Below, one piece after another: positions 1 to 8,335 of a stretch of 64,000 nt of DNA. Position numbers and translations under genes: made by a program. The stretch's first letter is position 1, and each line of letters begins with the position of its first letter. The notes beneath the pieces were generated by a model, which searched no databases, was not told where the DNA came from, and saw only the letters and a list, made by a program, of their open reading frames with translations. This DNA comes from Oscillospiraceae bacterium (lineage in GTDB: Bacteria; Bacillota; Clostridia; Oscillospirales; Acutalibacteraceae), in assembly GCA_910574995.1 (NCBI GenBank), contig CAJTCS010000001.1, forward strand, positions 682,001-746,000, read 5' to 3'.

Positions 1-607
1 GCCGGGTGGCGATTTGATAGGGGCCGTAGCCCTCCAACGTCATGGCGAAAATGCGCTGGACTACAGCGGCAGCTTCTTCATCCACCAGCCAATTTTCCCG
101 CTTTTCATCCCACAGATAGCCATAAATCACCGTCCCTGTCAGGTGCTTGCCTGTCATGCCCTTGGCCTTGAATACCGATTTGATTTTACGGCTCGTGTCA
201 CGGGCGTAAAATTCGTACATAATATTCAAGAATGGGGTCATGTCGTTGTCCCCTTTTTCGGTGTCTACATTGTCGTTAATGGCAATCAGCCGCACTCCCC
301 GCTGGCGAAGAATTTCCATCACTTGGCCGACTTTCAGATAGTCCCGGCCCATTCTGGACATATCCTTGACGATGATGGCCTCCACATTGCCGTCCTCGAC
401 TTCCTCCATCATCGCCATAAAACCGGGCCGGTCGAAGCGGGTTCCAGAAACGCCGTCATCCGTGAAGTGCTTGAAACGGAGATACCCATTCCGGCGGGCG
501 AAGTCCTCCAGCATGATTTTTTGATTTTGGATTGAAAAACTCTCCCCATTTAATTCGTCGTCGCGGCTGAGGCGTTCATAGAGCAACGCAATCTTGGTTT
601 TTGCCAT
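1..607 (-). CDS. Large serine recombinase, N-terminal part (runs off window)
   Basis: The reverse strand is open from an ATG at 607 to the window edge (about 202 codons). The translation begins MAKTKIALLYERLSRDDE, the resolvase catalytic start of large serine recombinases (Tyr-x-Arg-x-Ser, with Ser the expected nucleophile). Further on come DDGVSGTRFDRP and IVKDMSRMGRDYLKVG, typical of TnpX/TndX-type transposon recombinases. After about residue 160 the recombinase domain begins (GKHLTG, then YGY). These enzymes cut and join att sites through a covalent serine intermediate and need no transposase. A ribosome binding site (AGGAGG) lies just upstream. It differs from the second serine recombinase at 4629, so two separate elements meet here. 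The C-terminal zinc-ribbon part lies outside the window. Confidence 0.9.
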   Translation of the reverse strand, partial: MAKTKIALLYERLSRDDELNGESFSIQNQKIMLEDFARRNGYLRFKHFTDDGVSGTRFDRPGFMAMMEEVEDGNVEAIIVKDMSRMGRDYLKVGQVMEILRQRGVRLIAINDNVDTEKGDNDMTPFLNIMYEFYARDTSRKIKSVFKAKGMTGKHLTGTVIYGYLWDEKRENWLVDEEAAAVVQRIFAMTLEGYGPYQIATR

Positions 608-630
608 AGCACAGACCTCCTTGAATGAAA

Positions 631-697
631 ATATGCTCTAAGCTGTCCTTGCCTATCACCGAAAAATCAGTGAATTAACAAGTCGCTTAGAGCATAT
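631..697. repeat. 13-bp inverted repeat upstream of the serine recombinase
   Basis: ATATGCTCTAAGC (631-643) is repeated perfectly inverted as GCTTAGAGCATAT (685-697), separated by 41 bases. It lies immediately upstream of the recombinase start. It could be an operator or attachment-end sequence of that element, or a hairpin in its leader. There is no functional evidence beyond the symmetry. Confidence 0.55.
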
Positions 698-708
698 ATC
701 ACCCTGTG

Positions 709-834
709 CTCACAGAAATTTTGGATACACCGAAGGACCATATTTATATTACCATCAGTGAGATACAACACTGGGGGTTTGATGGGGAGTATGTTACGGT
801 CAAGAAGAAGGCTCCCTTCATAGGACTTATTTGA
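709..834 (+). pseudogene. Fragment resembling the C-terminus of a tautomerase-family protein
   Basis: An open stretch ending with TGA at 832-834 reads LTEILDTPKDHIYITISEIQ and continues to about 42 residues. The pattern PK-x-H-x-(6-7)-E followed by WG resembles 4-oxalocrotonate tautomerase-like small proteins. No start or N-terminal proline is present, so if the match is right this is a remnant cut off by the neighbouring element end. From here to 1033 I see no other gene. Confidence 0.3.
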
Positions 835-1033
835 GAGAGTTCAGATACACCCAGCAATTTGGCAAAAATATCTTTTTCGTATCCACCTCACAAAGACTTG
901 GCCCGGAACTCCTTAGTTTTACGGTGATAAGGAAGTATAGAAACTATCTTATCATCAACGCTGACAAACAGGGTGCAAAGTAATTTATATGGAGAATGTT
1001 ATTATTAAGTAATAATGTTCTCCATATTTTATA

Positions 1034-1726
1034 CTATTTTTTCTCATTCACTTCATAATATAAAATTATTAAATCATATAATTGTTTTTCAATATCTTTA
1101 ATTGCTACTGATTCAAAGAATGTATCAGATAAAATAATAGGTTTATTATCATATGGTGCGGCTTCATTACTTGCAAGGTTGAGCCACCATATATCTTGAA
1201 ACCCAAATTGTCCTTTTGGAAATTCATAATCACTTTTAGGGCATACCCATTTACCATTGTCTTTATGATAATATACGGGAATTTTATACTTTGCATAAAT
1301 AAAATCTCTAATTGAATTTAGAATATTTTTAATATACCATTTAAAAGAAAAATTCATAATATCAACTAATGATATTCCGTTTTCCAAATTTAAAATTTTT
1401 TGATTTCGTTTTTCGTTTTCATCTTGTAATTTTAGTAGTTCAAGTGCATTTATAGAATCATCATTTAAACCAGTCTTTTCTGATATATAATGATTGCTTA
1501 TATTTTTACAATTTGACAATCCAAGTATATAATCAGTCGATACGCTGTATAAATGTGCTAATGCTATTAAGTTAATGGATTTTATTCCACTTTTCATTTT
1601 TTCAATATCTTTTTCCCATGTTCTATAAGTTTTGGTAGTTACTCCAATTTTAATGGCTACATTTTCTTGTGTAAATCTATTTTCTTCACGTAATTCTTTT
1701 AATCTGTTAGGTAATATACTACTCAT
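1034..1726 (-). CDS. XRE-family transcriptional regulator
   Basis: A 230-residue protein. The N-terminal 70 residues form a Cro/CI helix-turn-helix (NRLKELREENRFTQENVAIK, then TYRTWE and STDYILGLS), as in repressors of mobile elements. The remaining 160 residues are AT-rich-coded, Lys/Asn/Ile-rich and not recognised. The ATG at 1726 is preferred over the upstream one at 1759 because AGGAGAG lies 8 bases before it and the HTH begins directly after. The low GC content contrasts with the core genes further right and suggests transfer. The target is unknown, but it probably controls the surrounding transposon. Confidence 0.8.
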   Translation of the reverse strand: MSSILPNRLKELREENRFTQENVAIKIGVTTKTYRTWEKDIEKMKSGIKSINLIALAHLYSVSTDYILGLSNCKNISNHYISEKTGLNDDSINALELLKLQDENEKRNQKILNLENGISLVDIMNFSFKWYIKNILNSIRDFIYAKYKIPVYYHKDNGKWVCPKSDYEFPKGQFGFQDIWWLNLASNEAAPYDNKPIILSDTFFESVAIKDIEKQLYDLIILYYEVNEKK

Positions 1727-1851
1727 TATAACACTCTCCTTTGTGTAAATAGAACACAAATAGGTAAATGACTACCTTTAGCTTATCTGCTATTATACTT
1801 TTATAGATTTGTACAAGTCAAGAAAATATCTTTGAAAGGAGGCATGACTAT

Positions 1852-1941
1852 ATGGAACAACTTTTGCTTTGCATATTGTCTATTTATGAAAATATAATAT
1901 CTTATTTTGTATGTAAATGGCTTGATGAAAAAATTAAGTAA
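1852..1941 (+). CDS. 29-residue hydrophobic peptide (possible type I toxin-like)
   Basis: ATG at 1852 with AGGAGG 8 bases upstream. The product begins MEQLLLCILSIYENIISYFV and ends CKWLDEKIK. The layout (one hydrophobic helix, then CKWLD and a charged tail) resembles very short membrane peptides seen on Firmicutes mobile elements and often annotated as holin-like toxins. I recall this similarity and have not searched it. The rest of 1760-2140 holds no convincing gene; the reverse-strand reading of 1801-2079 lacks a ribosome binding site and family features. Confidence 0.4.
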   Translation: MEQLLLCILSIYENIISYFVCKWLDEKIK

Positions 1942-2140
1942 TAAATTTTTCAAGGTATTTTGATAGTTACGCAATAGAACGCCATTTTTGAGGACAGACG
2001 TATAAAACCCTTGCCCCGCCATTTCAACGCCCGCAAAGCCGCATAAATCAAGGATAAAATAACCTCTACTGCGTAACAATCCCCATAATAAATTGAGGGC
2101 GCAAGCGGTCTATCCGATTGCCCCCTCTTGATTACCCAAA

Positions 2141-2212
2141 AGCAAAGGCGGGAAAAGCTGTCAAGGGCGCGTAGCGCGAAGTTTACCCTTGACAGCTTTT
2201 CCCGTCTTTGCT
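2141..2212. terminator. Long hairpin 3' of the sigma/HTH operon
   Basis: Arms of 27 bases (2141-2167 and 2186-2212) pair with one mismatch; the core is GGGAAAAGCTGTCAAGGG. It lies just past the stop of the small HTH gene at 2218. It probably acts as a terminator or mRNA-stabilising stem of the transposon operon. Confidence 0.6.
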
Positions 2213-2217
2213 ACTTC

Positions 2218-2421
2218 CTATCGGTCGAAGCGGAATTTCAATATGGCTTCAACCAGTTTCGCCTTTAACCTATCCTGTGTATCGTCATTGATATGCCCCT
2301 TATACATAGACAGATATTTGATGTGTGCGGTGTAATATCGCAATACTGCGTCTACCGCTTCCGGCTCTCCGGCAACGGCTTTTTCGATTACCTCAAAAGG
2401 TATCAATTTTTTATTCCTCAT
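2218..2421 (-). CDS. Small helix-turn-helix protein of conjugative transposons
   Basis: A 67-residue protein beginning MRNKKLIPFEVIEKAVAGEP, with LRYYTAHIKYLS in the middle. This matches the short helix-turn-helix domain protein that follows the sigma-like gene in Tn916-type elements. It overlaps the end of the sigma-factor gene (2411) by 11 bases, so the two are translationally coupled. In Tn916-family elements this pair is associated with transcription of conjugation/excision genes. None of the conjugation genes are present in this window, so the block is a remnant. Confidence 0.75.
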   Translation of the reverse strand: MRNKKLIPFEVIEKAVAGEPEAVDAVLRYYTAHIKYLSMYKGHINDDTQDRLKAKLVEAILKFRFDR

Positions 2422-2851
2422 GTTTCAATCTCTCCCATTCTTTCCGTAACTGTTTCAGCGCAACATTTCTTCTGTGGTTTATCGTACTTCTGCAACGCCC
2501 GTACAGCCTGCCGATTGCTTTATCACGATAACTGATGAAGTAATATAGCAACAAAACTTCTTGCCTTAACTCCGGCAATTTTGATAATGCCGTTGCTAAC
2601 CGTTCATCATCAACAATAACTTCCTTTCCCAACAGAAGAAATGCGGTCGGCTTGTCCTGCTTTTCAAAGTAGCTGTCCATAGCAGACGGTTCAAAATATC
2701 GTTCTGACATCAGATAGTCAAGGGATATTTCCCGTTCCATTTTCCGCTTCAAATCCCTCCATGCGTTGATTGCTTCATGGCGCAGGACAACCTTGCAGAA
2801 CGCATGGAAAGCATATTCAATATGCTCCATGAACTGTTCAGAATATCTCAT
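2411..2851 (-). CDS. Sigma-70-like factor of a conjugative transposon
   Basis: A 146-residue protein with a sigma region 2-like N-terminus (EHIEYAFHAFCKVVLRHEA) and a region 4-like C-terminus. There, LPELRQEVLLLYYF leads into a helix-turn-helix (DKAIGRLYGRCRSTINHRR). Length and composition fit the ORF7-type sigma-like factor of Tn916 relatives, which drives expression of element genes. It is the first gene of a two-gene reverse-strand unit with the HTH protein. No gene is seen between 2852 and 3137. Confidence 0.8.
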   Translation of the reverse strand: MRYSEQFMEHIEYAFHAFCKVVLRHEAINAWRDLKRKMEREISLDYLMSERYFEPSAMDSYFEKQDKPTAFLLLGKEVIVDDERLATALSKLPELRQEVLLLYYFISYRDKAIGRLYGRCRSTINHRRNVALKQLRKEWERLKHEE

Positions 2852-3137
2852 TTTCTCTCACCCCCTTTCTTCCCAGTAGGGGGCTATTACAACAAGAACC
2901 CATGCAGAATATATCCGCATAGGTTCTTGGGTAATATGAGTTATTAAGACATACTAAATGATATGTGTATTCATACTCATAGGCGCAATAATCCTCGTTA
3001 ATGACTTGGCTTTTTTTGACAGATAAATGACTATTCTATTTTGTTGCTGACATACTTTGCATTTCATCACGATTCCCCTATGTTATCCGTAAAATAAGTC
3101 TGCTGACTTGATAGAAATTTCTTTATTGAACATAAAA

Positions 3138-3180
3138 AGAGCCGACAAACTGTGATTCTTATCACAAGTCTGTCGGCTCT
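3138..3180 (-). terminator. Hairpin 3' of the KTR/XRE/DUF3796 unit
   Basis: AGAGCCGACA...TGTCGGCTCT forms a strong stem with a second inner stem (TGTGAT/ATCACA). It directly follows the end of the reverse-strand gene at 3202, where a rho-independent terminator is expected. Confidence 0.65.
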
Positions 3181-3201
3181 GCGTCTTATGCGTCTGGCTC
3201 T

Positions 3202-3369
3202 TTATTGTTTTTGGATAACTGTTATTTGCAAATCCTTTACATTAATTAAATTTTCCTGTCTGCACTTTGGGCAGTAGAGAGGAAAGTTCTTTAACTCCGT
3301 ATCTGTCCTAATTTTCAATCGTGTCTTATTGCCGCAAACAGGGCATAATATCCATTTGACTTTATCCAT
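3202..3369 (-). CDS. Cysteine-rich KTR-type small protein
   Basis: A 55-residue protein, starting at an ATG at 3369, reading MDKVKWILCPVCGNKTRLKI and then CPKCRQEN. Two CPxC pairs (residues 9-12 and 33-36) form a probable zinc ribbon, and the KTR after the first knuckle names this family. It is a common small cargo protein of Tn916/Tn5397-like elements; its function is unknown. It is the last gene of a reverse-strand trio with XRE and DUF3796. Confidence 0.75.
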   Translation of the reverse strand: MDKVKWILCPVCGNKTRLKIRTDTELKNFPLYCPKCRQENLINVKDLQITVIQKQ

Positions 3370-3371
3370 TT

Positions 3372-3593
3372 TTATTTCGATTTTTTCTCATCCTCTACCG
3401 TAAATACTTCCGCAATCGTTACACCAAAAACTTTTGCTATATTCCATGCCAAAACTAAAGAAGGGTTATATTTTCCTTTTTCAAGATTTCCGATAGTTTC
3501 ACGACGCACACCCACTTTTGAAGCTAATTCCTCCTGCTTCATATCAAATCTCGCCCTATACTCCTTTATTCTGTTTTTAATCATTTTTTGCAT
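3372..3593 (-). CDS. Small XRE-family regulator
   Basis: A 73-residue protein consisting of one helix-turn-helix ([20 protein letters not shown], then [20 protein letters not shown]) and a short acidic tail. It resembles the YgzD-like stand-alone XRE regulators that accompany DUF3796 membrane proteins. A second possible ATG lies at 3584; the one at 3593 has GAGAGG just upstream. It overlaps the DUF3796 stop by 17 bases, so the pair is coupled and may form a membrane-linked regulatory unit. Confidence 0.75.
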   Translation of the reverse strand: MQKMIKNRIKEYRARFDMKQEELASKVGVRRETIGNLEKGKYNPSLVLAWNIAKVFGVTIAEVFTVEDEKKSK

Positions 3594-3927
3594 TTAACCT
3601 CTCTCTAATTTCCATTATAAAAGTTGAAAAAGCAAAAATGGCTATTGATACTCCAAAGCCCAATGCTGTTCCGGCTGCTAATGGATTGCTGCTAAGATTG
3701 AAATGTGACAGTATCAAGGTTGCGGATGTTGTAATTAAGAGGTTTGATACAAACGCAAGAGTAGCGCATTTCCTCATGTTTTCAATAAACATTTCATCGG
3801 GATTTACCCAGAAATATTCAAAGAATAGGGCAAACGCAAAGAAACATAGGAATAAGGGTTCCTCCCCCAAAATCCCCCAAAATCCTAACAGAGAAAGAAA
3901 ACCTATACAGCCATACCAATTTTTCAT
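3577..3927 (-). CDS. DUF3796-type membrane protein
   Basis: A 116-residue protein with two pairs of hydrophobic segments (about residues 7-40 and 56-103) separated by a short charged stretch ([13 protein letters not shown]). This is the DUF3796 layout. The gene is AT-rich and is followed by the XRE regulator in an overlapping arrangement common in Firmicutes mobile elements. The biochemical role is unknown; a sensor or partner for the regulator is an inference. Confidence 0.65.
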   Translation of the reverse strand: MKNWYGCIGFLSLLGFWGILGEEPLFLCFFAFALFFEYFWVNPDEMFIENMRKCATLAFVSNLLITTSATLILSHFNLSSNPLAAGTALGFGVSIAIFAFSTFIMEIRERLNAKND

Positions 3928-4251
3928 CGTGTTACTCCTTTTTCATGTGGTGTATTTCGCACTTTATGTTATAAATATACCACGTTATTTTCGATATGTC
4001 AATCTCAAATAATGTGTTCTATTCTAGTTGACGAGCAGAACTGTACAAACATACTCTGAAACCATATTACAGCTTACAAAAAACCTCTGCTATTTTTTAT
4101 TCATATTTGGCATTTCTGAAACTTCCCCGTATTAAGAAGCAAGGAAAACTTTTTGAAGAATTTCTCTCAAAACTCCGTCAAAACTGCCCTGTGTGGTGTT
4201 GTAGGTAGTGAGAGGAATTATCAGAGGGTTTGGGATTCTTCCCAACAAGCA

Positions 4252-4290
4252 AAATCTGTCCGGCAAGCCATAGCGCGGACGGACAGATTT
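4252..4290. repeat. Inverted repeat ahead of tnpW
   Basis: AAATCTGTCC (4252-4261) and GGACAGATTT (4281-4290) form a 10-bp stem. It lies in the leader between the DUF3796 promoter region and tnpW. The rest of 3928-4365 holds no gene I can support. Confidence 0.45.
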
Positions 4291-4365
4291 ACGGAAATGG
4301 GTACCCGTTTCCTATGCTTGCTCCGAAACTTATCACTTAGAAAATACGGAAAGGAAGGGAAAAGA

Positions 4366-4566
4366 ATGGATTGGGAACCAGAAATCAAGGACAGCGGCTA
4401 TCTGCCGGAAAAAGGGAAGCCGACAGAGGAAACCGTCTGCTACAAAATCGGCGGCACATACTATGAAGTGTCTACCTCCTGCGGCGGCTCGGAACGGCTC
4501 CGCGACAAGATGATACGGCTCATAAAATCGGAAACCGTCAAACCGCCCAATGACAAACAGGGATAA
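4366..4566 (+). CDS. tnpW: Transposon-encoded protein TnpW
   Basis: A 66-residue protein with core KIGGTYYEVSTSCGGSERLR, then DKMIRLIKSE. This is the pattern of TnpW from Tn4451-type mobilizable transposons, where it sits beside the serine recombinase TnpX; its role is not established. The start at 4366 is chosen for the GGAAGGGA about 6 bases upstream; the open frame extends back to 4153 without a usable start. It precedes tnpX by 62 bases on the same strand. Confidence 0.75.
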   Translation: MDWEPEIKDSGYLPEKGKPTEETVCYKIGGTYYEVSTSCGGSERLRDKMIRLIKSETVKPPNDKQG

Positions 4567-4628
4567 ATGCGCTATAATGAATTTAGCACTACTGTTTGTC
4601 GGGCGTTCATTACAGGAGGAATGAACAT

Positions 4629-6259
4629 ATGACAGCAAATACATATAAGCCCGGACAGATAACAGCATTATACGCCCGTCTTTCGCAGGAAGATACGTTA
4701 GAAGGCGACAGCAACAGCATTGTAAACCAGAAAGCAGTCCTCTCCAAATATGCGGCGGACAATGGCTTTTCCAATCCTGTTTTCTTCATTGACGACGGTG
4801 TATCGGGCGTGACGTTCGACAGACCCAATTTTAACCGTATGATTGCAGAGATTGAAGCCGGAAACGTGGCGACGGTTATTGTCAAGGATATGTCAAGGTT
4901 AGGGCGCGATTATCTGAAAGTCGGCTACTATACGGAAATCTTTTTCGTAGAGCGTGACGTTAGATATATCGCAATCAATGACGGTGTGGACAGCGCAAAG
5001 GGGGATAACGATTTTACCCCGTTCCGCAACCTGTTTAATGATTTTTACGCCAAAGACACAAGCAAAAAGGTACGGGCAATCAAGCGGGCGCAAGGACAGG
5101 CGGGGGAACATCTGACAAAGCCGCCCTATGGCTACATGGTAAGCTCTGCGGACAAAAAGCAATGGATTGTAGACGAGGAAGCCGCCGCTGTGGTGAAACG
5201 GGTTTTTGATTTATGTATCGGTGGGAAAGGTCCCATGCAGATAGCAAAAATCCTCAAAGAAGATAAGGTACTGACTGCCAAAGCCTACTATGCCGATAAA
5301 AAGGGGAAAGCACTTCCCGAAAATCCCTATGACTGGAGGGATAGTACCGTTGTAGGTATTTTGGAGCGTATGGACTACTGCGGGCATACGGTGAACTTCA
5401 AAAGCTATTCCAAATCCCACAAGCTGAAAAAGCGGATTCCTACCACAAAGGAACAGCAGGCGGTTTTCTATAATACCCATGAAGCGATTGTGGAGGACGC
5501 AGTTTTTGAACGAGTGCAGGAACTAAGGGCGAACAAACGCCGCCCAACAAAAGCAGACCGACAAGGCTTGTTCTCCGGCTTGGTATACTGTGCGGATTGC
5601 GGGAGCAAATTACACTTTGCTACTTGTAAAAGTTTTAACGGTTCACAAGACCATTACCGCTGTGCAAAGTACAAGAGCAATACGGGAAGCTGTACGGCTC
5701 ACTTTATCCGCGAGGAAGTGTTGAAGCAAATCGTATGGAGCAGGATATTTGACGTGACCGCCCTTTTCTTTGATGATATCATGGCTTTCCATGAAATGAT
5801 GTATAAGCAACGCTCCGCTGAAACAGAAAAGGAAATGAAGCGCAGGAAACGAGAAGTCGGACAGGCACAAAAAAGGATTGCGGAACTTGACCGTATCTTC
5901 AAGCGGATTTATGAGGACGATATAAGCGGCGCAATCAGCCACGACAGGTTTTTGAAGCTGTCCGCAGAGTATGAAGCGGAACAGCGGGAACTGGAAAAAA
6001 AGTTAAGGCAGACCAGCAGGAAGTCGATACTTACGAACAGAATAAGAGCGATTTTGACAGCTTCGCCGCGATTATCCGCAAGTATGTGGGGATAAAAGAA
6101 CTTACCCCCGCAATCGTCAATGAATTTATCAAGAAAATCATAGTCCATGCGCCGGAAAAGGTGGACGGGAAACGGGTACAGAAAGTAGATATTGTATTCA
6201 ACTTTGTGGGTGAAATCAATTTCCTTTCTGACACGCAACCGAAACGGCAAGGCGCATAG
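4629..6259 (+). CDS. tnpX: Large serine recombinase TnpX, with a frameshift
   Basis: The start at 4629 follows AGGAGG. Residues 1-150 form the resolvase domain (ITALYARLSQEDTLEGDSNS, then DDGVSGVTFDRPN and VKDMSRLGRDYLKVGYY). The recombinase domain comes next, then a zinc ribbon (YCADCGSKL ... YRCAKYKSNTGSC) and a coiled coil. The frame breaks at about 6001. As written it stops at 6095, but the next frame continues VKADQQEVDTYEQNKSDFDS to TAG at 6257-6259, as in the family. The break sits at a run of seven A (5995-6001) where eight would keep frame. It could be a real mutation, transcriptional slippage or a sequencing error. The enzyme would excise and integrate the Tn4451-like block. Confidence 0.85.
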
Positions 6260-6272
6260 GAAATCGAAAAGA

Positions 6273-6303
6273 CGGTACAGCCCTTGTAATCGGGGCTATA
6301 CCG
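6273..6303 (+). terminator. Hairpin after tnpX
   Basis: CGGTACAGCCC (6273-6283) pairs with GGGGCTATACCG (6292-6303). It lies 13 bases after the tnpX stop. The following 6304-6524 has no gene I can support. Confidence 0.5.
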
Positions 6304-6524
6304 CCTAATCTGAAATTACTTCCCTCTAACCGTAAACATTTGGAATTCCGGGCTTTTCTCGTGTTTTGGGGTGGTGGGGTGCGGTCTACAATGTCGCTAC
6401 CTATGGCGTGTATTTTGCTGTTTTTTCGCATCCGGTGCCATTCGTTTTTAATCTTTCTGTCTGGCACAGCATCAATAAATCATCAAAAATCCGGGGCGTT
6501 CTCCCCTGTGCGGGTCTGCTCTCG

Positions 6525-6656
6525 CTAAAAATTGAACCCATCTGTGATTCCTTGCAGGCGTGTGGTGTCTTTTTTGACGTAGTACATTTCAGTGATTTGT
6601 GAGGTGCTGTGGCCCAGGAGGTCAGCTACTTGCCTGGGAGAGAGTGCCATAAGCGA
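6525..6656 (-). pseudogene. Tyrosine integrase 3' fragment, copy 1
   Basis: Read on the reverse strand this gives MALSPRQVADLLGHSTSQIT, then EMYYVKKDTTRLQGITDGF and a stop at 6525. LLGHSTSQITEMYY is the C-terminal box of tyrosine recombinases (histidine, then the catalytic tyrosine of EMYY). Only about 44 C-terminal residues remain. The same sequence recurs at 7980-8166 and 17907-18213. Confidence 0.75.
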
Positions 6657-6740
6657 TTGCCAAAATAAAGGTTGAAATCTCCCGAAAATCAGTATATAAT
6701 GGGTAATAGAAATTGTATCCAAATAGAAAGGAGAGTTGCT

Positions 6741-7619
6741 ATGAAAGCTTTATATAAAATGCGAGAATCTCAAAATGGATATAGATTGATGAGTTACGAA
6801 GCTCTCTGCCACTTAGAACTATGCAAGCTAATTATAAAGTTACACGCCCTACCTCAAACCACACCAAAATACGGGCGTGAAGATGGACTGTCGACTTTCA
6901 TTTCATGTGGCTGGTGGCTTGATGCTTCTGTATTTCTATATGAAAGTTTCAAACATCTCTCTTTATCCTCTTCGGCCTATGAAAAGAGCATCAAATCTTT
7001 ACCTTTTTTCTCCGACTTAGAAGTTGTACGCAACAATATTCATACATATTTTAAAAGTGGGAATTATGGCAAAAAATCCTCTTATATCACAGCAAAAAAG
7101 TTAAAAGACTATAAACTTGACGAGCCTGATTGGTTATATTCTTTACGAAATGATATATCTCTGGTTTTCCAGATCCATACCCATTCACGACTCCTTGTTG
7201 GATGCGACTACTTCATTTCTCACTGCATTTTTGAAAGTGATGAAGAAAAATGGGACGGACCATATTTTCAAGCCTACTCAGAATTCCTTTCTTCCCACAT
7301 TTGCAAATTGGCACAAAATGTGAGCCTTGATTATTTCAATTTAGAAGAACTTCCATTACGTGAGAGTCTTCCTTGTGTAGAATTATTTGACTATAAAAGC
7401 CAATTATTAGGTGAGAAAGCTGAAACAACCTGGCCTGTTACCTTTCGGTTATTGGTCATTTTATATCAAATAAGCAACATCTTGCTATTGCTGGAAGATG
7501 TTGTCGAATTAGACTCAATTGCACACGACAGTATGTGGTTACTCTTTTTTGGAAAGCTACTCGCTATGAAATATGATGAATCCTTTGACAACCTCCAAAG
7601 TTTACTTAAATACTCTTAG
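6741..7619 (+). CDS. Unrecognised 292-residue protein
   Basis: The start at 6741 has GGAGAG 6-8 bases upstream (AAAGGAGAGTTGCT, then ATG). The protein is AT-rich-coded, soluble and helical, with a central YFISHCIFESDEEKWDGPYF and a late ILYQISNILLLLEDVVELDS. I do not recognise the family. It lies between two copies of the same integrase 3' fragment, so it is probably island cargo. A second open frame (7637) follows at once in another frame and may be its broken C-terminal part. Confidence 0.6.
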   Translation: MKALYKMRESQNGYRLMSYEALCHLELCKLIIKLHALPQTTPKYGREDGLSTFISCGWWLDASVFLYESFKHLSLSSSAYEKSIKSLPFFSDLEVVRNNIHTYFKSGNYGKKSSYITAKKLKDYKLDEPDWLYSLRNDISLVFQIHTHSRLLVGCDYFISHCIFESDEEKWDGPYFQAYSEFLSSHICKLAQNVSLDYFNLEELPLRESLPCVELFDYKSQLLGEKAETTWPVTFRLLVILYQISNILLLLEDVVELDSIAHDSMWLLFFGKLLAMKYDESFDNLQSLLKYS

Positions 7620-7636
7620 AAAGTGACAGAAACATT

Positions 7637-7924
7637 TTGTTGCAACATTTACAGGCCGTGAGTTTGGACATGAATACCCTTGTGTCACGAAAATTTGCAC
7701 AAAAATTGCGAAACACTATACATTATCAGGAACTTACAATCGACTTATCAGTGGTAAAAAAGAATTTGTTATCGAGTCAAATTCTTGCAATTTATTTCAG
7801 CAACACGGGTATTCGCAGCATGGCCGAGTTTAGGACATTCTTCTCCTCAATGATGAACGAAGTTAAACTTTTGCAAAACGTCATTCGTAACATTTTAAAT
7901 TTAGATACGACTTACTCGTCCTGA
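7637..7924 (+). CDS. Unrecognised small protein, perhaps the C-terminal part of the preceding gene
   Basis: A 95-residue frame beginning MLQHLQAVSLDMNTLVSRKF and including KLRNTIHYQELTIDLSVVKK. It starts 17 bases after the preceding stop with no clear ribosome binding site. The composition matches the preceding gene, and NTIHYQ is reminiscent of HEPN-like helical proteins (weak). The two frames could be one gene of about 400 residues split by a frameshift. Confidence 0.35.
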   Translation: MLQHLQAVSLDMNTLVSRKFAQKLRNTIHYQELTIDLSVVKKNLLSSQILAIYFSNTGIRSMAEFRTFFSSMMNEVKLLQNVIRNILNLDTTYSS

Positions 7925-7979
7925 GGTTATTTTTACTATTCCTACTACTCCAGATAGAGTGGATTGAACTTGCAAAATA

Positions 7980-8166
7980 TCAAAGATTAAACCCATCCGT
8001 TATCCCTTGCAGGCGGGTCGTATCTTTCTTGACGTAGTACATTTCCGTGATCTGCGAGGTGCTGTGTCCCAGGAGGTCGGCTACCTGCCTGGGCGAGAGT
8101 GCCATAAGCGTTCCATCGGGCTGGCGGATGCCGTTCACCAGTGAGCTAGCAAATGTGTGCCCTTAC
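7980..8166 (-). pseudogene. Tyrosine integrase 3' fragment, copy 2
   Basis: The reverse strand reads GHTFASSLVNGIRQPDGTLM, then ALSPRQVADLLGHSTSQITE and MYYVKKDTTRLQGITDGFNL, then stop. It includes the HxF box and catalytic MYY of tyrosine recombinases and about 62 residues of the C-terminus. It is nearly identical to copy 1 and extends further upstream. It marks the edge of a second degraded island. Confidence 0.75.
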
Positions 8167-8335
8167 GGTATAATAAGGACAAATCGAAAAACCCAGTGAT
8201 ATCAAGGGTTTTCAGGTTTGTCCCTATTCTTTTTCCAGTAAAAAAGGGGCAGAAAACGGCTCTCAAAAGAGGGGTGGAAAACAGCGGCGTTACATGAACG
8301 ACAAACTTTCAACAGTCAAAAAGAGGGATAAAAAT

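Noticed and set aside
14-535. Forward-strand open frame of 173 codons
   Set aside because: It is the antisense shadow of the serine recombinase on the reverse strand, which has the family motifs and a ribosome binding site.
1034-6259. A complete Tn916-like conjugative transposon
   Set aside because: The sigma, HTH, KTR and DUF3796 genes are present, but there is no relaxase, coupling protein or mating-pore gene; it is a remnant or small non-conjugative element.
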